From positions 1 to 64,000 of the forward strand of contig NZ_JAUQTB010000012.1 in the NCBI RefSeq assembly GCF_030580655.1: a DNA stretch of 64,000 bases. Reading direction: 5' to 3'. The first letter of the stretch is position 1. Each line of letters begins with the position of its first letter. Below, one piece after another: positions 28,807 through 37,589 of the stretch. The notes below the pieces were generated by a model that saw only the letters and a program-made list of their open reading frames with translations, had not been told where the DNA came from and searched no databases. Origin of the DNA: Paenibacillus lacisoli. GTDB taxonomy: Bacteria; Bacillota; Bacilli; Paenibacillales; Paenibacillaceae. Both the position numbers and the translations under genes were made by a program.

Positions 28807-29556
28807 ATGCTCCATCAATTCTCAAGGACAGAACTGGCCATCGGACCTGAAGGTCTGGAAGTGATGAAGAACAGCACGGTAGCCGTGCTGGGGATCGGCG
28901 GTGTCGGGTCTATGGCGGTTGAAGCCCTGGCCCGCACCGGTGTCGGCCGCATCATTCTGATTGACAAGGACGTCGTGGATATTACGAATGTGAACCGTCA
29001 GATTCATGCGCTGACGACCACGGTCGGCCAGAAAAAAGCTGACCTGATGGTGGACCGGATCAAGCTGATCAATCCGGAATGTGAAGCTATTGCCCTGAAC
29101 ATGTTCTATACGGAAGAGACCTACGAGGAATTGTTCAAGTATGAGCTGGATTATGTACTGGATGCTTCAGATACGATTTCTTACAAAATCCATCTCATCA
29201 AAGAATGCCTGAACCGCAAAATTCCGATGATCTCCTGCATGGGCGCAGCGAACAAAATGGATCCGAGCCAGTTCAAGGTGGCTGATATCTCTCAGACATC
29301 CATGGATCCGATGGCCCGTGTGATCCGCACGAAGCTGCGTAAGGAAGGGATCAAGAAAGGCGTCAAGGTGGTGTTCTCCACAGAGCAGCCGATGAAGCCG
29401 CGCGTTGATGTGACCGAGAAGATTGTGCCTGAGAATGCGCCGAACTTCCGTAAAGCCAAACAGCCGCCTGCGAGCAATGCCTTTGTGCCGCCGGTGGCAG
29501 GTCTGATTATGGTTAGTGTGTGTGTCAGAGAACTGCTGGAGACAGCAGGGGTATAA
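28807..29556 (+). CDS. tcdA: tRNA threonylcarbamoyladenosine dehydratase TcdA
   Basis: 249 aa E1-like/ThiF-family enzyme that cyclises t6A to ct6A at tRNA position 37. Shows the nucleotide-binding GIGGVGSMAVEALARTG near residue 28-45, LIDKDVVDITNVNRQ near 58 and SCMGAANKMDPS near 142-153. RBS GAAGGAGGCC before ATG. Follows aspS as yrvM does in B. subtilis. Confidence 0.93.
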   Translation: MLHQFSRTELAIGPEGLEVMKNSTVAVLGIGGVGSMAVEALARTGVGRIILIDKDVVDITNVNRQIHALTTTVGQKKADLMVDRIKLINPECEAIALNMFYTEETYEELFKYELDYVLDASDTISYKIHLIKECLNRKIPMISCMGAANKMDPSQFKVADISQTSMDPMARVIRTKLRKEGIKKGVKVVFSTEQPMKPRVDVTEKIVPENAPNFRKAKQPPASNAFVPPVAGLIMVSVCVRELLETAGV

Positions 29557-29605
29557 GCTGAAAATAAATTGCACAGGCTGGGTGATGACGACAGCCTGTG
29601 ACCGG

Positions 29606-29653
29606 GAATCTGCAGACGGTATGCCATAGGCATATCTGCTGCAGATTTTTTTG
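29606..29653 (+). terminator. Terminator after tcdA
   Basis: AATCTGCAG / CTGCAGATT outer stem with an inner GTATGCC/GGCATA hairpin and seven Ts. Confidence 0.8.
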
Positions 29654-29716
29654 TTGCAGCTGAATCACTAATTACGAGCTCGGATACTCATTCAAAACTT
29701 TGCGGGGAAAATACAC

Positions 29717-29745
29717 TTGCAGGGCGGCAAGCGTCGGTGTATGAT
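29717..29745 (+). promoter_or_regulatory. Sigma-A-type promoter for purine permease
   Basis: TTGCAG (29717-29722), 17-bp spacer, TATGAT (29740-29745). The 60-nt leader shows no purine riboswitch core. Confidence 0.7.
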
Positions 29746-29804
29746 GTTTGTTGCTGTGTGATTAACATTACATAATATGTAACTTGTTGGGGGTACCGTC
29801 ATTT

Positions 29805-31103
29805 ATGAAAAACGGACTAATGTCCAGAGCATTTGGCTTGCTGCCAGAGCATCAATGGAAAAAGGAAATCGCAGCCGGACTCATATCCTATGTATCCGTC
29901 GTCTATATTGTTATGGTCAATGCAACCATTCTGGCAGATGCAGGAATGCCGCTGCAGGCGGGGATGGTAGCCACGCTGTTAACTTCTATTGCAGGCTGTC
30001 TGCTGATGGCCTTTGCCGGTAAGTCGCCGATTGTGGTGGTACCGGGGATGGGGATCAATGCTTTTTTTACCTATACCTTGGTCCACTCCATGAAGCTGAG
30101 CTGGCAGGAGGCTCTGGCTGTCGTATCGATGGCCGGCATCCTGTTTGCTATTGTTGCTTTCACTTCACTCTACCGTGTGCTCAGCCAGGCGATTCCGGGC
30201 AATCTGCAGCATGCCATTACCGTCGGGATCGGGCTCTTCCTGACTTTTATCGGTCTGCAGAAAAGCGGTATCGTAATTGCACATCAGACGACTTTTGTAA
30301 CGATCGGCCATTTTAGCGATCCGGGTGTGATTACGGCTTGTGTTACACTCGTGCTTGCCCTCATTCTCTTCATTCGGAATGTTCAGGGTGGACTGTTGAT
30401 CAGTATACTGGTAGGGACAGGCCTGGCTTATGCGCTGGGCGCGGTACATGCAGGCAGCCGGGTCGAGACAGGGAACACCTGGGAAAAATATGGCCAGGTG
30501 TTCAGTCACCTGACCTTTGCCAAACTGGGCACCATTGCCTTCTGGATCGCGGTGTTCCTGCTGCTGTTGATTATCGTATTTGAAAATATAGGGCTCATTA
30601 CGTCCCAGACGAATATGATCGGTCGCCCGGAGCGCTTCAAAGGCAGTTTGCGTGCGCTTTCGATCGGTAACATATTCGCCGGTATCTTCGGCAGCAGTCC
30701 GGTTGTCGCGGCCGCCGAGTCAACCGCAGGTATCGCTGCGGGCGGCCGTTCCGGTCTGACACCTTTTATCTCGGCTGTTATGTTTGGAGCGACCTTCTTC
30801 TTCATCCCGCTGCTGACCTACATCCCGGACAGCGCGATTGCTCCGGTACTGATCATTATTGGCGGGCTTATGGTACAGAGCGTCAGGGAAATCGATTTTT
30901 CCGATTTTACCGAAGCCTTCCCCGCCTTTCTCGTTATGGTCATGATTCCTTTTACCTACAGTATTGTGGATGGAATGGCCTTTGGCTTCATCGCCTATCC
31001 GGTTGCGAAGCTGGCGGTTGGACGCGGACGTGAAGTATCGAAAGTACTGTATGTCATTTCCGTACTGTTCCTGGCCAACTTTGTGCTTCATGCGATGTTA
31101 TAA
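29805..31103 (+). CDS. NCS2 family adenine/guanine permease (AzgA/PbuG-like)
   Basis: 432 aa, about 13 membrane segments. AzgA-type signatures: VVYIVMVNATILADAGMP near residue 30-50, VPGMGINAFFTYT near 85, IVFENIGLITSQTNMIGR near 255 and GSSPVVAAAESTAGIAAGGR near 285-305. Takes up purine bases by proton symport; hypoxanthine/guanine versus adenine preference is not readable. ATG 29805 gives the MKNG start; a TTG at 29784 is also in frame. With apt and uraA this makes three base-salvage genes within 12 kb. Confidence 0.85.
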   Translation: MKNGLMSRAFGLLPEHQWKKEIAAGLISYVSVVYIVMVNATILADAGMPLQAGMVATLLTSIAGCLLMAFAGKSPIVVVPGMGINAFFTYTLVHSMKLSWQEALAVVSMAGILFAIVAFTSLYRVLSQAIPGNLQHAITVGIGLFLTFIGLQKSGIVIAHQTTFVTIGHFSDPGVITACVTLVLALILFIRNVQGGLLISILVGTGLAYALGAVHAGSRVETGNTWEKYGQVFSHLTFAKLGTIAFWIAVFLLLLIIVFENIGLITSQTNMIGRPERFKGSLRALSIGNIFAGIFGSSPVVAAAESTAGIAAGGRSGLTPFISAVMFGATFFFIPLLTYIPDSAIAPVLIIIGGLMVQSVREIDFSDFTEAFPAFLVMVMIPFTYSIVDGMAFGFIAYPVAKLAVGRGREVSKVLYVISVLFLANFVLHAML

Positions 31104-31118
31104 TACCGATCATTTAGG

Positions 31119-31148
31119 AAAAGATCCGTCGTACGGCGGGTCTTTTTT
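31119..31148 (+). terminator. Terminator after purine permease
   Basis: AAAGATCCGTCG / CGGCGGGTCTTT hairpin with G-U pairs and six Ts. Confidence 0.8.
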
Positions 31149-31201
31149 GTGTCCGGTTTGCTGTTTGCGGAAGCGGTGTTTTAGAATTGGGGGAGATAGG
31201 T

Positions 31202-33019
31202 GTGACAGAGAGGGAAGGGGGAAGCATATTGAGTACCGAGGAACATGGAAAAGCAGTGAAAGAGCAGCCTGTGATTGGCAAAAAGGGGCTGGTAGCCTTC
31301 GCTCGCCTGATCACGGACAGCAAGCCGCCTAGGGTTATCCTTACGATCGCGCTGCTGTTAACCCTGGTACAGACCATTGCCGGTCTGATTGTGCCGCTGA
31401 TTACCAAAGGTTTGATTGATGGGCTGACCCAATCCGCATTAAATCGAACGGTGATCATCGGCTTGATCGGTGCCTTTGTACTGCAGGCGATTGCATCCGG
31501 GATATCGATCTACCTGCTGAATTATGCAGGCCAACGAATTGTGGCCAATCTGCGCAGCCGGCTGTGGCGCAAAGTGCTGGCGCTGCCGGTGCCTTATTTT
31601 GACCGGAACCGTTCCGGAGATACGATGAGCCGCATTACTAACGATACCAGTCTGATTATGGGGCTTATTACAGAAAATCTGGTATCACTCATCTCCAATG
31701 TGATTGCGATTGTGGGCGGGATTGCCTTGCTGCTCTATCTGGACTGGGTTATGACGCTGATTATTTTGGCGGTGGTGCCGGTAACTGCGCTGATTCTGAT
31801 GCCGGTTGGCCGCAAGATGTACCGCATATCGAGAAAGCAGCAGGATGAAATGGCTGAGCTGACCTCGGATCTCAATCAGGTGATCAGTGAGATTCGTCTG
31901 GTGAAGGCTTACGGTACAGAGGAACGGGAAGCAGGTGAAGGAGAGCGTAGAATCCGCCGCATGTTCGGATTCGGTCTGCAGGAAGCACGCATACTGGCAC
32001 TGATTGGGCCGCTGTCTACTTTTGTGCTGACCGCAGTTCTGGTTATCATCCTGGGGGTCGGCGGGGTGCGTGTAGCATCCGGCCTGCTGACAGCCGGTGA
32101 TCTCGTGGCCTTCATTCTCCTGCTGTTTCAGGTCATTACACCGATGGCCCAGTTTACAACTTTATATTCCCGGCTGCAAAAGGTAGTTGGAGCAACAGAA
32201 CGAATTCAGCTGATCCTCGCTCATGAAGAAGAGCCGCTTCATCTGCAGCAGCTTGCTGCACCTGGCAGTGAGCCGATCACCCTGAAGCATGTCTCCTTCG
32301 CCTATGTGCCTGGCGAAGAGGTGCTGCATCAGGTGGATTTAACGCTTCCGGCCCGCAAGGTGACCGCGATTGTAGGTCCGAGCGGCAGTGGCAAGTCCAC
32401 AATTTTCTCGCTGCTGGAACGCTTCTACGTGCCGGCGGAGGGGGAGCTGCTCTACGGAGCGGAAGCTGTAGCCGACTATACCTTATCCTCCTGGCGGGGG
32501 AAGATCGGTTATGTCTCGCAGGAGAGCCCGCTTATGGCCGGTACGATTCGTGACAATATCACTTATGGTCTGAACCGGGTGCCCAGCATGGATGAAGTGG
32601 CACAGGCGGCCCAGATGGCCTACGCGGATCATTTCATCCGCCAGCTGCCGCAGGGCTACGAAACTGAGGTTGGCGAGCGGGGGATCAAGCTGTCCGGCGG
32701 TCAGCGGCAGCGGATTGCTATTGCCCGCGCACTGCTGCGCAGCCCGGATATTCTCATGCTGGATGAGGCTACCTCCAGCCTGGACAGTACGTCGGAGCAC
32801 GAGGTGCAGAAGGCGCTGGCCAATTTGATGGAGGGACGCACCACCATCGTCATTGCGCACAGGCTGTCCACCGTAGTAAACGCTGATCAGATTGTTGTGC
32901 TGGACCGGGGACGCGTTACCGGCCGCGGAACCCACCAGGAGCTGGTGGCCTCTCATGAAGTGTACCGCGAGCTCGCCATGAAGCAGTTTGTGGAAGCTGA
33001 CGCGGGAACGGCCACCTGA
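31202..33019 (+). CDS. ABC exporter, fused membrane and ATPase domains (BmrA-like)
   Basis: 605 aa. N-terminal type-1 exporter transmembrane domain (six helices, about residues 45-330) and C-terminal ATPase with Walker A VGPSGSGKST near 391, Q-loop YVSQESPL, signature LSGGQRQRIAIARALL near 496 and Walker B ILMLDEATSSLD near 517. Acts as a homodimer by family; BmrA-type multidrug or lipid export is likely, substrate unknown. GTG 31202 (GGGGGAG 6 bases upstream) is used; TTG 31229 after GGGGGAAG is an equal alternative. Confidence 0.85.
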   Translation: MTEREGGSILSTEEHGKAVKEQPVIGKKGLVAFARLITDSKPPRVILTIALLLTLVQTIAGLIVPLITKGLIDGLTQSALNRTVIIGLIGAFVLQAIASGISIYLLNYAGQRIVANLRSRLWRKVLALPVPYFDRNRSGDTMSRITNDTSLIMGLITENLVSLISNVIAIVGGIALLLYLDWVMTLIILAVVPVTALILMPVGRKMYRISRKQQDEMAELTSDLNQVISEIRLVKAYGTEEREAGEGERRIRRMFGFGLQEARILALIGPLSTFVLTAVLVIILGVGGVRVASGLLTAGDLVAFILLLFQVITPMAQFTTLYSRLQKVVGATERIQLILAHEEEPLHLQQLAAPGSEPITLKHVSFAYVPGEEVLHQVDLTLPARKVTAIVGPSGSGKSTIFSLLERFYVPAEGELLYGAEAVADYTLSSWRGKIGYVSQESPLMAGTIRDNITYGLNRVPSMDEVAQAAQMAYADHFIRQLPQGYETEVGERGIKLSGGQRQRIAIARALLRSPDILMLDEATSSLDSTSEHEVQKALANLMEGRTTIVIAHRLSTVVNADQIVVLDRGRVTGRGTHQELVASHEVYRELAMKQFVEADAGTAT

Positions 33020-33163
33020 TGCCATACACAGAAATACGTGGCTTTACCGGGCAAATTGTGGTATATTTGTACTCCTTTTGCTGCGGGCAGCTGACCGCAG
33101 CAGAACAGATTAAGCGGACCCCATGCAGGAAGCGGCCGCAGACTTTTTAGGAGGTAACTGAAA

Positions 33164-35329
33164 TTGGAAGACAACTTTCAAAGTGCCTATCAAGAAGAAC
33201 AACATAGGCTGACACTTGCAATGGAAGAGATTGACCGCAGGCTGGAGAAGCTGCGGGCTGCGCCGGTATATACCGGCCATGATTTTACGGAACAGGCGCT
33301 GGAAGCAGCGCGCGAGAGCAAGCGCCAGTCGTTGGCGAAGAGCACGCAGGAGCCTTACTTTGGCAGACTGGACTTCGAGACGGCAGGGGGGAAAAGAACC
33401 CCGCTCTATATCGGCAAAGTCGGTGTGGAGAAAGAAGAAGTGACCGAGCAGCCGCTGGTGATAGACTGGCGTGCACCGGTGGCGAGCCTATTTTACTCTT
33501 TTACAGGAGGAGAAGAGGCAGCCTCCTATGATGCGCCTGAAGGTACCATTGAAGGGCTGGTCTATCTCAAACGGAATATTGTGATCCGTCAGAGAATCCT
33601 GGAGCGTGTAGCTGACACGTATGACCGGAACAATGAGCAGCCGGCTGTTTCGGATGAATTCCTTGTTTACCGGCTTGGTGAGAACAAGGATAACCGTCTG
33701 CGTGACATCGTATCAACGATCCAGGCGGAGCAGGATCAGATTATCCGGGCTGTACGCAACACGGCATTGATTATTCAGGGTGTTGCCGGCAGTGGTAAAA
33801 CAACAGTTGCCCTGCACAGGCTGGCATTTCTGCTGTATCAATACAAGGAGCAGGTATCGGCAGGCAAGATGGTTATATTTGCCCCTAACCATATGTTTCT
33901 GGATTACATCTCCGATGTGCTGCCAGAGCTGGGCGTCGGAGATATTCAGCAGCTTACCTTTCAGGACTGGGCACTGACGCTGCTGAATCAGGACGTGCGG
34001 CTTGCAGACCCTTCGGAGACACTGTCATATTGGTTTGAGAGAACGGACGGTCTGCCTGAGCTGAGCAATGAGGTACCAGGACGGTACAAAGGCTCGTTGA
34101 CCTTCATGAAGCTGCTGGAAGATATGCTTGCAGGGATGGAGACGCTCTCGGTACCTGAAGGTGACTTCTCTCCATGGGACGGCAAGGTGCTGCCGCGTTC
34201 GGAAATTCTGAACTGGTTCGAGCAGGAATATAAGCCATATCCATTGGCCAAGCGCAAGGAGCGGGTGATGGCCAGAATTCATCGCTGGGTGGAGATGGAG
34301 CTGAAGAAAGCGCCGTCGGCAGCTATGCAGAAGGAATGGAAAAAGCGTGCATCCCAGCGCGAAAAGTCGTATGCCAACAAATGGCCGAAGTTTGACGCTC
34401 TGCTCATCTACAAGCAGCTGTTCCAGGCTGTCAAAGGAAGCAGTACGGGTTCTGTTGTGGGGGCCAGGGCGAAGCTGCCTGGTGTTGTTCTGAAGCAGAC
34501 AGCGGCAGACCTGAAACAGGGTGTGGTCCGGGAAGAGGATCTGCCTGCACTGGTGTATCTGCATATCCTGCTGAATGATCTGGACGGGAACCAGCGTTTT
34601 GACCATGTTGTCATCGATGAAGCTCAGGATTTCTCACCGTTTCATGTCGCTCTGCTGGACCGGTTTGTCCGGGGGCACTCTTTTACCATTCTGGGTGATT
34701 TGTCTCAGGGTATTCATGCCTACCGCGGCGTACATACCTGGGAAGAGATGAGCTCGCTGTTTAATGCAGAGGATACGGCTTATTTTGCGCTGACTCGCAG
34801 CTACCGGTCGACGATGGAGATTATCGAGTATGCGAACACGATTCTGGAGAAAGGGGTCCAGGGCGGCATCACCGCCGTACCTGTCTTCCGCAGCGGCAAC
34901 CCGGTACGAATGATTGCTTATGAGCCGTCCCAGCGGACGGAACAGATCGGACGGGCGCTGGAGCGGCTGACCCATCAGGAATACCGGACGGTGGCCGTTC
35001 TGACACGGACGCTTGCTGAAGCCAGGGAACTTCATGAGACTCTGGCAGGCAGGGGGCTGGGCGTCAATCTGATTGACGGAAGCATGCAGCAGTATCAGGG
35101 CGGCGTGTCCATTCTCCCAGTATACCTGTCCAAAGGTCTGGAGTTTGATGCCGTGTTAGTCGCTGATGCGGACGAGCAGCACTATCATTCTTCGGCATGG
35201 GACGCCAAATTGCTGTATGTAGGATGTACCCGTGCCCTGCACGAGCTGTGGCTGATGCACGGTGCACCGCTGCCTCATTACGCAGTGCCTGAGAACAATG
35301 AAGGTTACATGACCGGCTGGCCGGAATAG
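33164..35329 (+). CDS. helD: HelD, RNA polymerase-recycling SF1 ATPase
   Basis: 721 aa. UvrD-like superfamily 1 motor that in B. subtilis and mycobacteria removes stalled RNA polymerase from DNA. The long charged N-terminal arm (QEEQHRLTLAMEEIDRRLEK) is the part that enters the polymerase channel in known structures. Walker A QGVAGSGKTTVALHR near residue 203-217, Walker B DHVVIDEAQDFS near 485, SRYRST-type motif (LTRSYRSTMEI), C-terminal SKGLEFDAVLVADAD and VGCTRALHEL. TTG start with TTTAGGAGG upstream. Confidence 0.9.
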   Translation: MEDNFQSAYQEEQHRLTLAMEEIDRRLEKLRAAPVYTGHDFTEQALEAARESKRQSLAKSTQEPYFGRLDFETAGGKRTPLYIGKVGVEKEEVTEQPLVIDWRAPVASLFYSFTGGEEAASYDAPEGTIEGLVYLKRNIVIRQRILERVADTYDRNNEQPAVSDEFLVYRLGENKDNRLRDIVSTIQAEQDQIIRAVRNTALIIQGVAGSGKTTVALHRLAFLLYQYKEQVSAGKMVIFAPNHMFLDYISDVLPELGVGDIQQLTFQDWALTLLNQDVRLADPSETLSYWFERTDGLPELSNEVPGRYKGSLTFMKLLEDMLAGMETLSVPEGDFSPWDGKVLPRSEILNWFEQEYKPYPLAKRKERVMARIHRWVEMELKKAPSAAMQKEWKKRASQREKSYANKWPKFDALLIYKQLFQAVKGSSTGSVVGARAKLPGVVLKQTAADLKQGVVREEDLPALVYLHILLNDLDGNQRFDHVVIDEAQDFSPFHVALLDRFVRGHSFTILGDLSQGIHAYRGVHTWEEMSSLFNAEDTAYFALTRSYRSTMEIIEYANTILEKGVQGGITAVPVFRSGNPVRMIAYEPSQRTEQIGRALERLTHQEYRTVAVLTRTLAEARELHETLAGRGLGVNLIDGSMQQYQGGVSILPVYLSKGLEFDAVLVADADEQHYHSSAWDAKLLYVGCTRALHELWLMHGAPLPHYAVPENNEGYMTGWPE

Positions 35330-35336
35330 ACACAAT

Positions 35337-35374
35337 AAAAGCCCGATATGCGTTCGTTCGCATTCGGGCTTTTT
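35337..35374 (+). terminator. Terminator after helD
   Basis: AAAAGCCCGA-TATGCG / CGCAT-TCGGGCTTTT hairpin with further Ts. Confidence 0.88.
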
Positions 35375-35484
35375 GCATTTGGATGGTGCGCCATAACTCT
35401 TAAGATCCGCAGGGAATGGGCCGCCTGGCAGGTTCAGGAGCATGCGCCATATGTAAAGGAGCGGCTCCGCTTCTAGGCATTTCA

Positions 35485-35775
35485 TCAGCTGTGCTGCTTC
35501 GCAGCAACACTGCGGGCTTTGACGACGATTTTACGGATGCTGTCCGTGGACAGATGATATTCGGCTGCCAGTTCGGCCATCGTTGTACCCTTGCAGTAGG
35601 ATTCGTAGATTTGTTCATTTCGTCTGGCATTCAGCATCCGGGTGCCGCTGAGTTCTCCCCAGAGGGCTCGCTGCTGTTCCGGCTTGGGCACATAGATTAA
35701 TTCACCCTGTGCGTAATGCTGCAGTTCCTTCAGCAGTCTAGGGGGAAGCACATCCTTCCCATTTTTGTAATTCAC
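35485..35775 (-). CDS. CD3324-like small HTH regulator
   Basis: 96 aa. The N-terminal part KYKNG-like (NYKNGKDVLPPRLLKELQHY), the Tyr-Val-Pro segment GELIYVPKPE and a C-terminal helix-turn-helix (TTMAELAAEYHLSTDSIRKI) match the CD3324/Mor-like family of small clostridial and bacillar regulators. No target is known. GTG start at 35775 is preceded by AAGGAGG eight bases upstream. Its first 38 bases overlap, in another frame, a 33-codon ORF that begins 64 bp earlier, suggesting translational coupling. Confidence 0.75.
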   Translation of the reverse strand: MNYKNGKDVLPPRLLKELQHYAQGELIYVPKPEQQRALWGELSGTRMLNARRNEQIYESYCKGTTMAELAAEYHLSTDSIRKIVVKARSVAAKQHS

Positions 35776-35839
35776 GATTGAATTCCTCCTTGTGCAGCTC
35801 TGCTAATACAATGCGACCGGCTTCAACGGCGTAGACCAT
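35738..35839 (-). CDS. 33-aa ORF overlapping the CD3324-like gene
   Basis: Minus-strand ATG at 35839 preceded by AAAGGAGGATTCACGAAT; sequence begins MVYAVEAGRIVLAELHKEEF and ends with EGCASP. No membrane segment; mostly helical and charged. The stop (35740-35738) lies 38 bp inside the following regulator gene, whose own SD is embedded in this ORF. Could be a leader peptide controlling entry to the regulator, or a real small partner protein. Unknown family; calling it coding rests on the SD and the overlap geometry. Confidence 0.5.
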   Translation of the reverse strand: MVYAVEAGRIVLAELHKEEFNRELQKWEGCASP

Positions 35840-35880
35840 ATTCGTGAATCCTCCTTTCGTTCGTTTAGATTATGTTTAGT

Positions 35881-35897
35881 ATAGCCTATTTGGCTAT
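35881..35897 (-). promoter_or_regulatory. Inverted repeat at promoter of CD3324-like operon
   Basis: ATAGCC-TATTT-GGCTAT, read on the minus strand, overlaps TATACT, a likely -10 box (35879-35884), about 40 bp before the 33-aa ORF. The position is that of a repressor operator, perhaps for autoregulation; no good -35 is seen. Confidence 0.45.
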
Positions 35898-35950
35898 CAA
35901 GTGGGAATAACTCCCTTTTATTCAGTGGGATACGGTGGGTTATTGAAGTG

Positions 35951-35973
35951 AAAAAGGAGGCCATACGGCCTCC
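35951..35973 (-). terminator. Minus-strand terminator after the 13-aa ORF
   Basis: GGAGGCC-GTAT-GGCCTCC followed by TTTTT when read on the minus strand. The plus strand has no T-run at this hairpin, so it marks a minus-strand transcript ending here. Confidence 0.75.
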
Positions 35974-35982
35974 CCGATGGTC

Positions 35983-36004
35983 GATCCCCGCTTACGCGGA
36001 GATC
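35983..36004 (-). ncRNA. Hairpin next to minus-strand terminator
   Basis: Minus-strand RNA folds GATCTCCGC-GTAA-GCGGGGATC with one U-G pair. The plus-strand version has a C-A mismatch at that position, so the structure is better formed in the minus-strand transcript. Confidence 0.5.
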
Positions 36005-36033
36005 ACCTCTTCATATGCTGTAATCAAATTCAT
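35992..36033 (-). CDS. Candidate 13-aa peptide ORF
   Basis: Encodes MNLITAYEEVISA. A near-perfect GAAAGGAGG lies 3 bases before this ATG and 9 before an in-frame TTG (36027), which would give MITAYEEVISA. The last codons and stop form the 3' side of a hairpin (35983-36004), and a terminator follows 20 bp later. The ITAYE start faintly recalls small holin-like toxins, but there is no hydrophobic body, so it may be a remnant, a leader or a chance frame. Confidence 0.35.
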   Translation of the reverse strand: MNLITAYEEVISA

Positions 36034-36269
36034 CAGCCTCCTTTCCAAGCATATCGTCGGCCCGACATCTATATTAACGCATGGAACCCGGGGTAGCAGC
36101 AAGAGAAAGAACAGTTATAGGCAAGCTTTACGGTTTGGTCTGTCTTTAGTATCGGCCGGGGAAAGGGTGCGCGGCAGCAGAGTATGATATGATAGAAGGA
36201 GTGCCAACAGGCTCAAAGCAACGGCCTCAGACGGAGTGAGAGAGGCTGAATGAGTAAGGATGTGACGAT
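36034..36269. other. Intergenic spacer before rarA
   Basis: Carries the upstream part of the minus-strand short transcript and, on the plus strand, TATGATATGAT (36184-36194) as a likely rarA -10 region without a convincing -35. An in-frame reading through 35948-36187 exists but has no ribosome site and no protein character. Confidence 0.4.
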
Positions 36270-37589
36270 ATGGACTTATTTTCTTTTTCACAGGATGCGG
36301 TGCCGGCTTCCCGTTTGCTGGCTGACCGCATGCGTCCTGTGAAGCTGGATGAATATATAGGACAGGAACATATTGTGGGCCCTGGCAAGCTGCTGCGCCG
36401 AGCCATTGAAGCGGATCAGGTGTCATCAATCCTGCTGTACGGTCCGCCAGGATGCGGCAAGACGACGCTCGCCCATATTATTTCCCAGCATACGAATGGC
36501 GAATTTGTCAGGCTGAATGCGGTGGACGCTTCAGTCAAGGATGTCCGTGAAGTCATTGAACGGGCCCAGAATAACAAATCGATGTACGGTACTAAGACCA
36601 TTCTGTTTCTCGATGAGGTGCATCGGTTCAACAGTTCGCGCCAGGATGCCCTTCTGCCGGCGGTGGAGAAAGGGACGATCGTCTTCATCGGTGCGACGAC
36701 AGAAAATCCCTTTCATTATGTCAACGGGGCCCTGATGAGCCGCTCCACGCTGTTTCAGCTGGAGCCGCTTACGCAGGAGCACTCGCTGACCGCCATGCAC
36801 CGCGCGCTGGCAGACGCGGAGAGAGGCCTCGGCTTCATGGATCTGAAGGCCGATGAAGAGGCCCTGCGCCATATCGCTTCCATGGCGAATGGCGATATCC
36901 GACGTGCACTGAACGCCCTTGAGCTGGCGGCTCTGACCACGCCGCCGCTGCAGGACGGAACCGTGCACGTGACACTGGAGGTGGCGGAAGAATCCATCCG
37001 CCGTCCCATTGTGAAGGCGGATGAGTCTACGCAGTATGACGTGCTGTCCGCCTTCCACAAGAGCATCCGCGGCTCCAGTGACGCCGCGCTGTTCTGGTTC
37101 CTCTATGCGGTCGAGAAGCTTGGCATGGACCCGATGGTATTCCTGCGCCGACTGATTGCGGCGAGCAGTGAGGACATCGGTCTGGCCAACCCGCAGGCGA
37201 TGGTACAGGCGGTGAGCGCGCTCGAAGCCTACCGGAATAACGGCTGGCCTGAGGCGAAACTGAATATTGCACAGGCTATTCTGTTTGCGGTAGAGAGTCC
37301 CAAGTCCAACGCGGTGTACACAGCCATTTCCCGAGCGATGGGAGCGATGGAGCAGATCCGGTCGGCGGAGGTGCCGCTGCATCTAAGGGATGCCCACTAT
37401 AAGGGAGCGGAGAAGCTGGGGCATGTCGGTTATCAATACCCGCATAACTTCCCTGGACATTATGTGAAGCAGCAGTACCTGCCGGATGCCCTGGAAGGTC
37501 AGGTCTTCTATAAGGCGACAGAACAGGGGAATGAAGCCAAAATCCATCTCAACCAGCAGCGCAGGCGCGGTCAGGGGGAGCCTTCATGA
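36270..37589 (+). CDS. rarA: Replication-associated recombination AAA+ ATPase RarA (MgsA)
   Basis: 439 aa. Acts at stalled forks; homologue of E. coli RarA, yeast Mgs1 and B. subtilis YrvN. N-terminal LADRMRPVKLDEYIGQEHI, Walker A GPPGCGKTTLA near residue 57, Walker B ILFLDEVHRFN near 110-120, sensor IGATTENPF near 137, and C-terminal tetramerisation domain with YPHNFPGHYVKQQYLP near 390. Its last bases overlap the first FluC gene (ATGA), so three genes form one operon. Confidence 0.94.
   Translation: MDLFSFSQDAVPASRLLADRMRPVKLDEYIGQEHIVGPGKLLRRAIEADQVSSILLYGPPGCGKTTLAHIISQHTNGEFVRLNAVDASVKDVREVIERAQNNKSMYGTKTILFLDEVHRFNSSRQDALLPAVEKGTIVFIGATTENPFHYVNGALMSRSTLFQLEPLTQEHSLTAMHRALADAERGLGFMDLKADEEALRHIASMANGDIRRALNALELAALTTPPLQDGTVHVTLEVAEESIRRPIVKADESTQYDVLSAFHKSIRGSSDAALFWFLYAVEKLGMDPMVFLRRLIAASSEDIGLANPQAMVQAVSALEAYRNNGWPEAKLNIAQAILFAVESPKSNAVYTAISRAMGAMEQIRSAEVPLHLRDAHYKGAEKLGHVGYQYPHNFPGHYVKQQYLPDALEGQVFYKATEQGNEAKIHLNQQRRRGQGEPS

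Noticed and set aside
29583-29653. 6S RNA next to tcdA
   Set aside because: The tcdA downstream spacer is too short and is accounted for by a terminator; no long imperfect closing stem with a central bubble is visible.
29557-29804. Purine riboswitch ahead of the NCS2 permease
   Set aside because: The conserved purine-riboswitch loop and core sequences are not found; only a promoter with a short leader is seen.
35948-36187. 79-codon plus-strand frame in the gap before rarA
   Set aside because: Runs through two minus-strand hairpins and has no ribosome site or conserved features.
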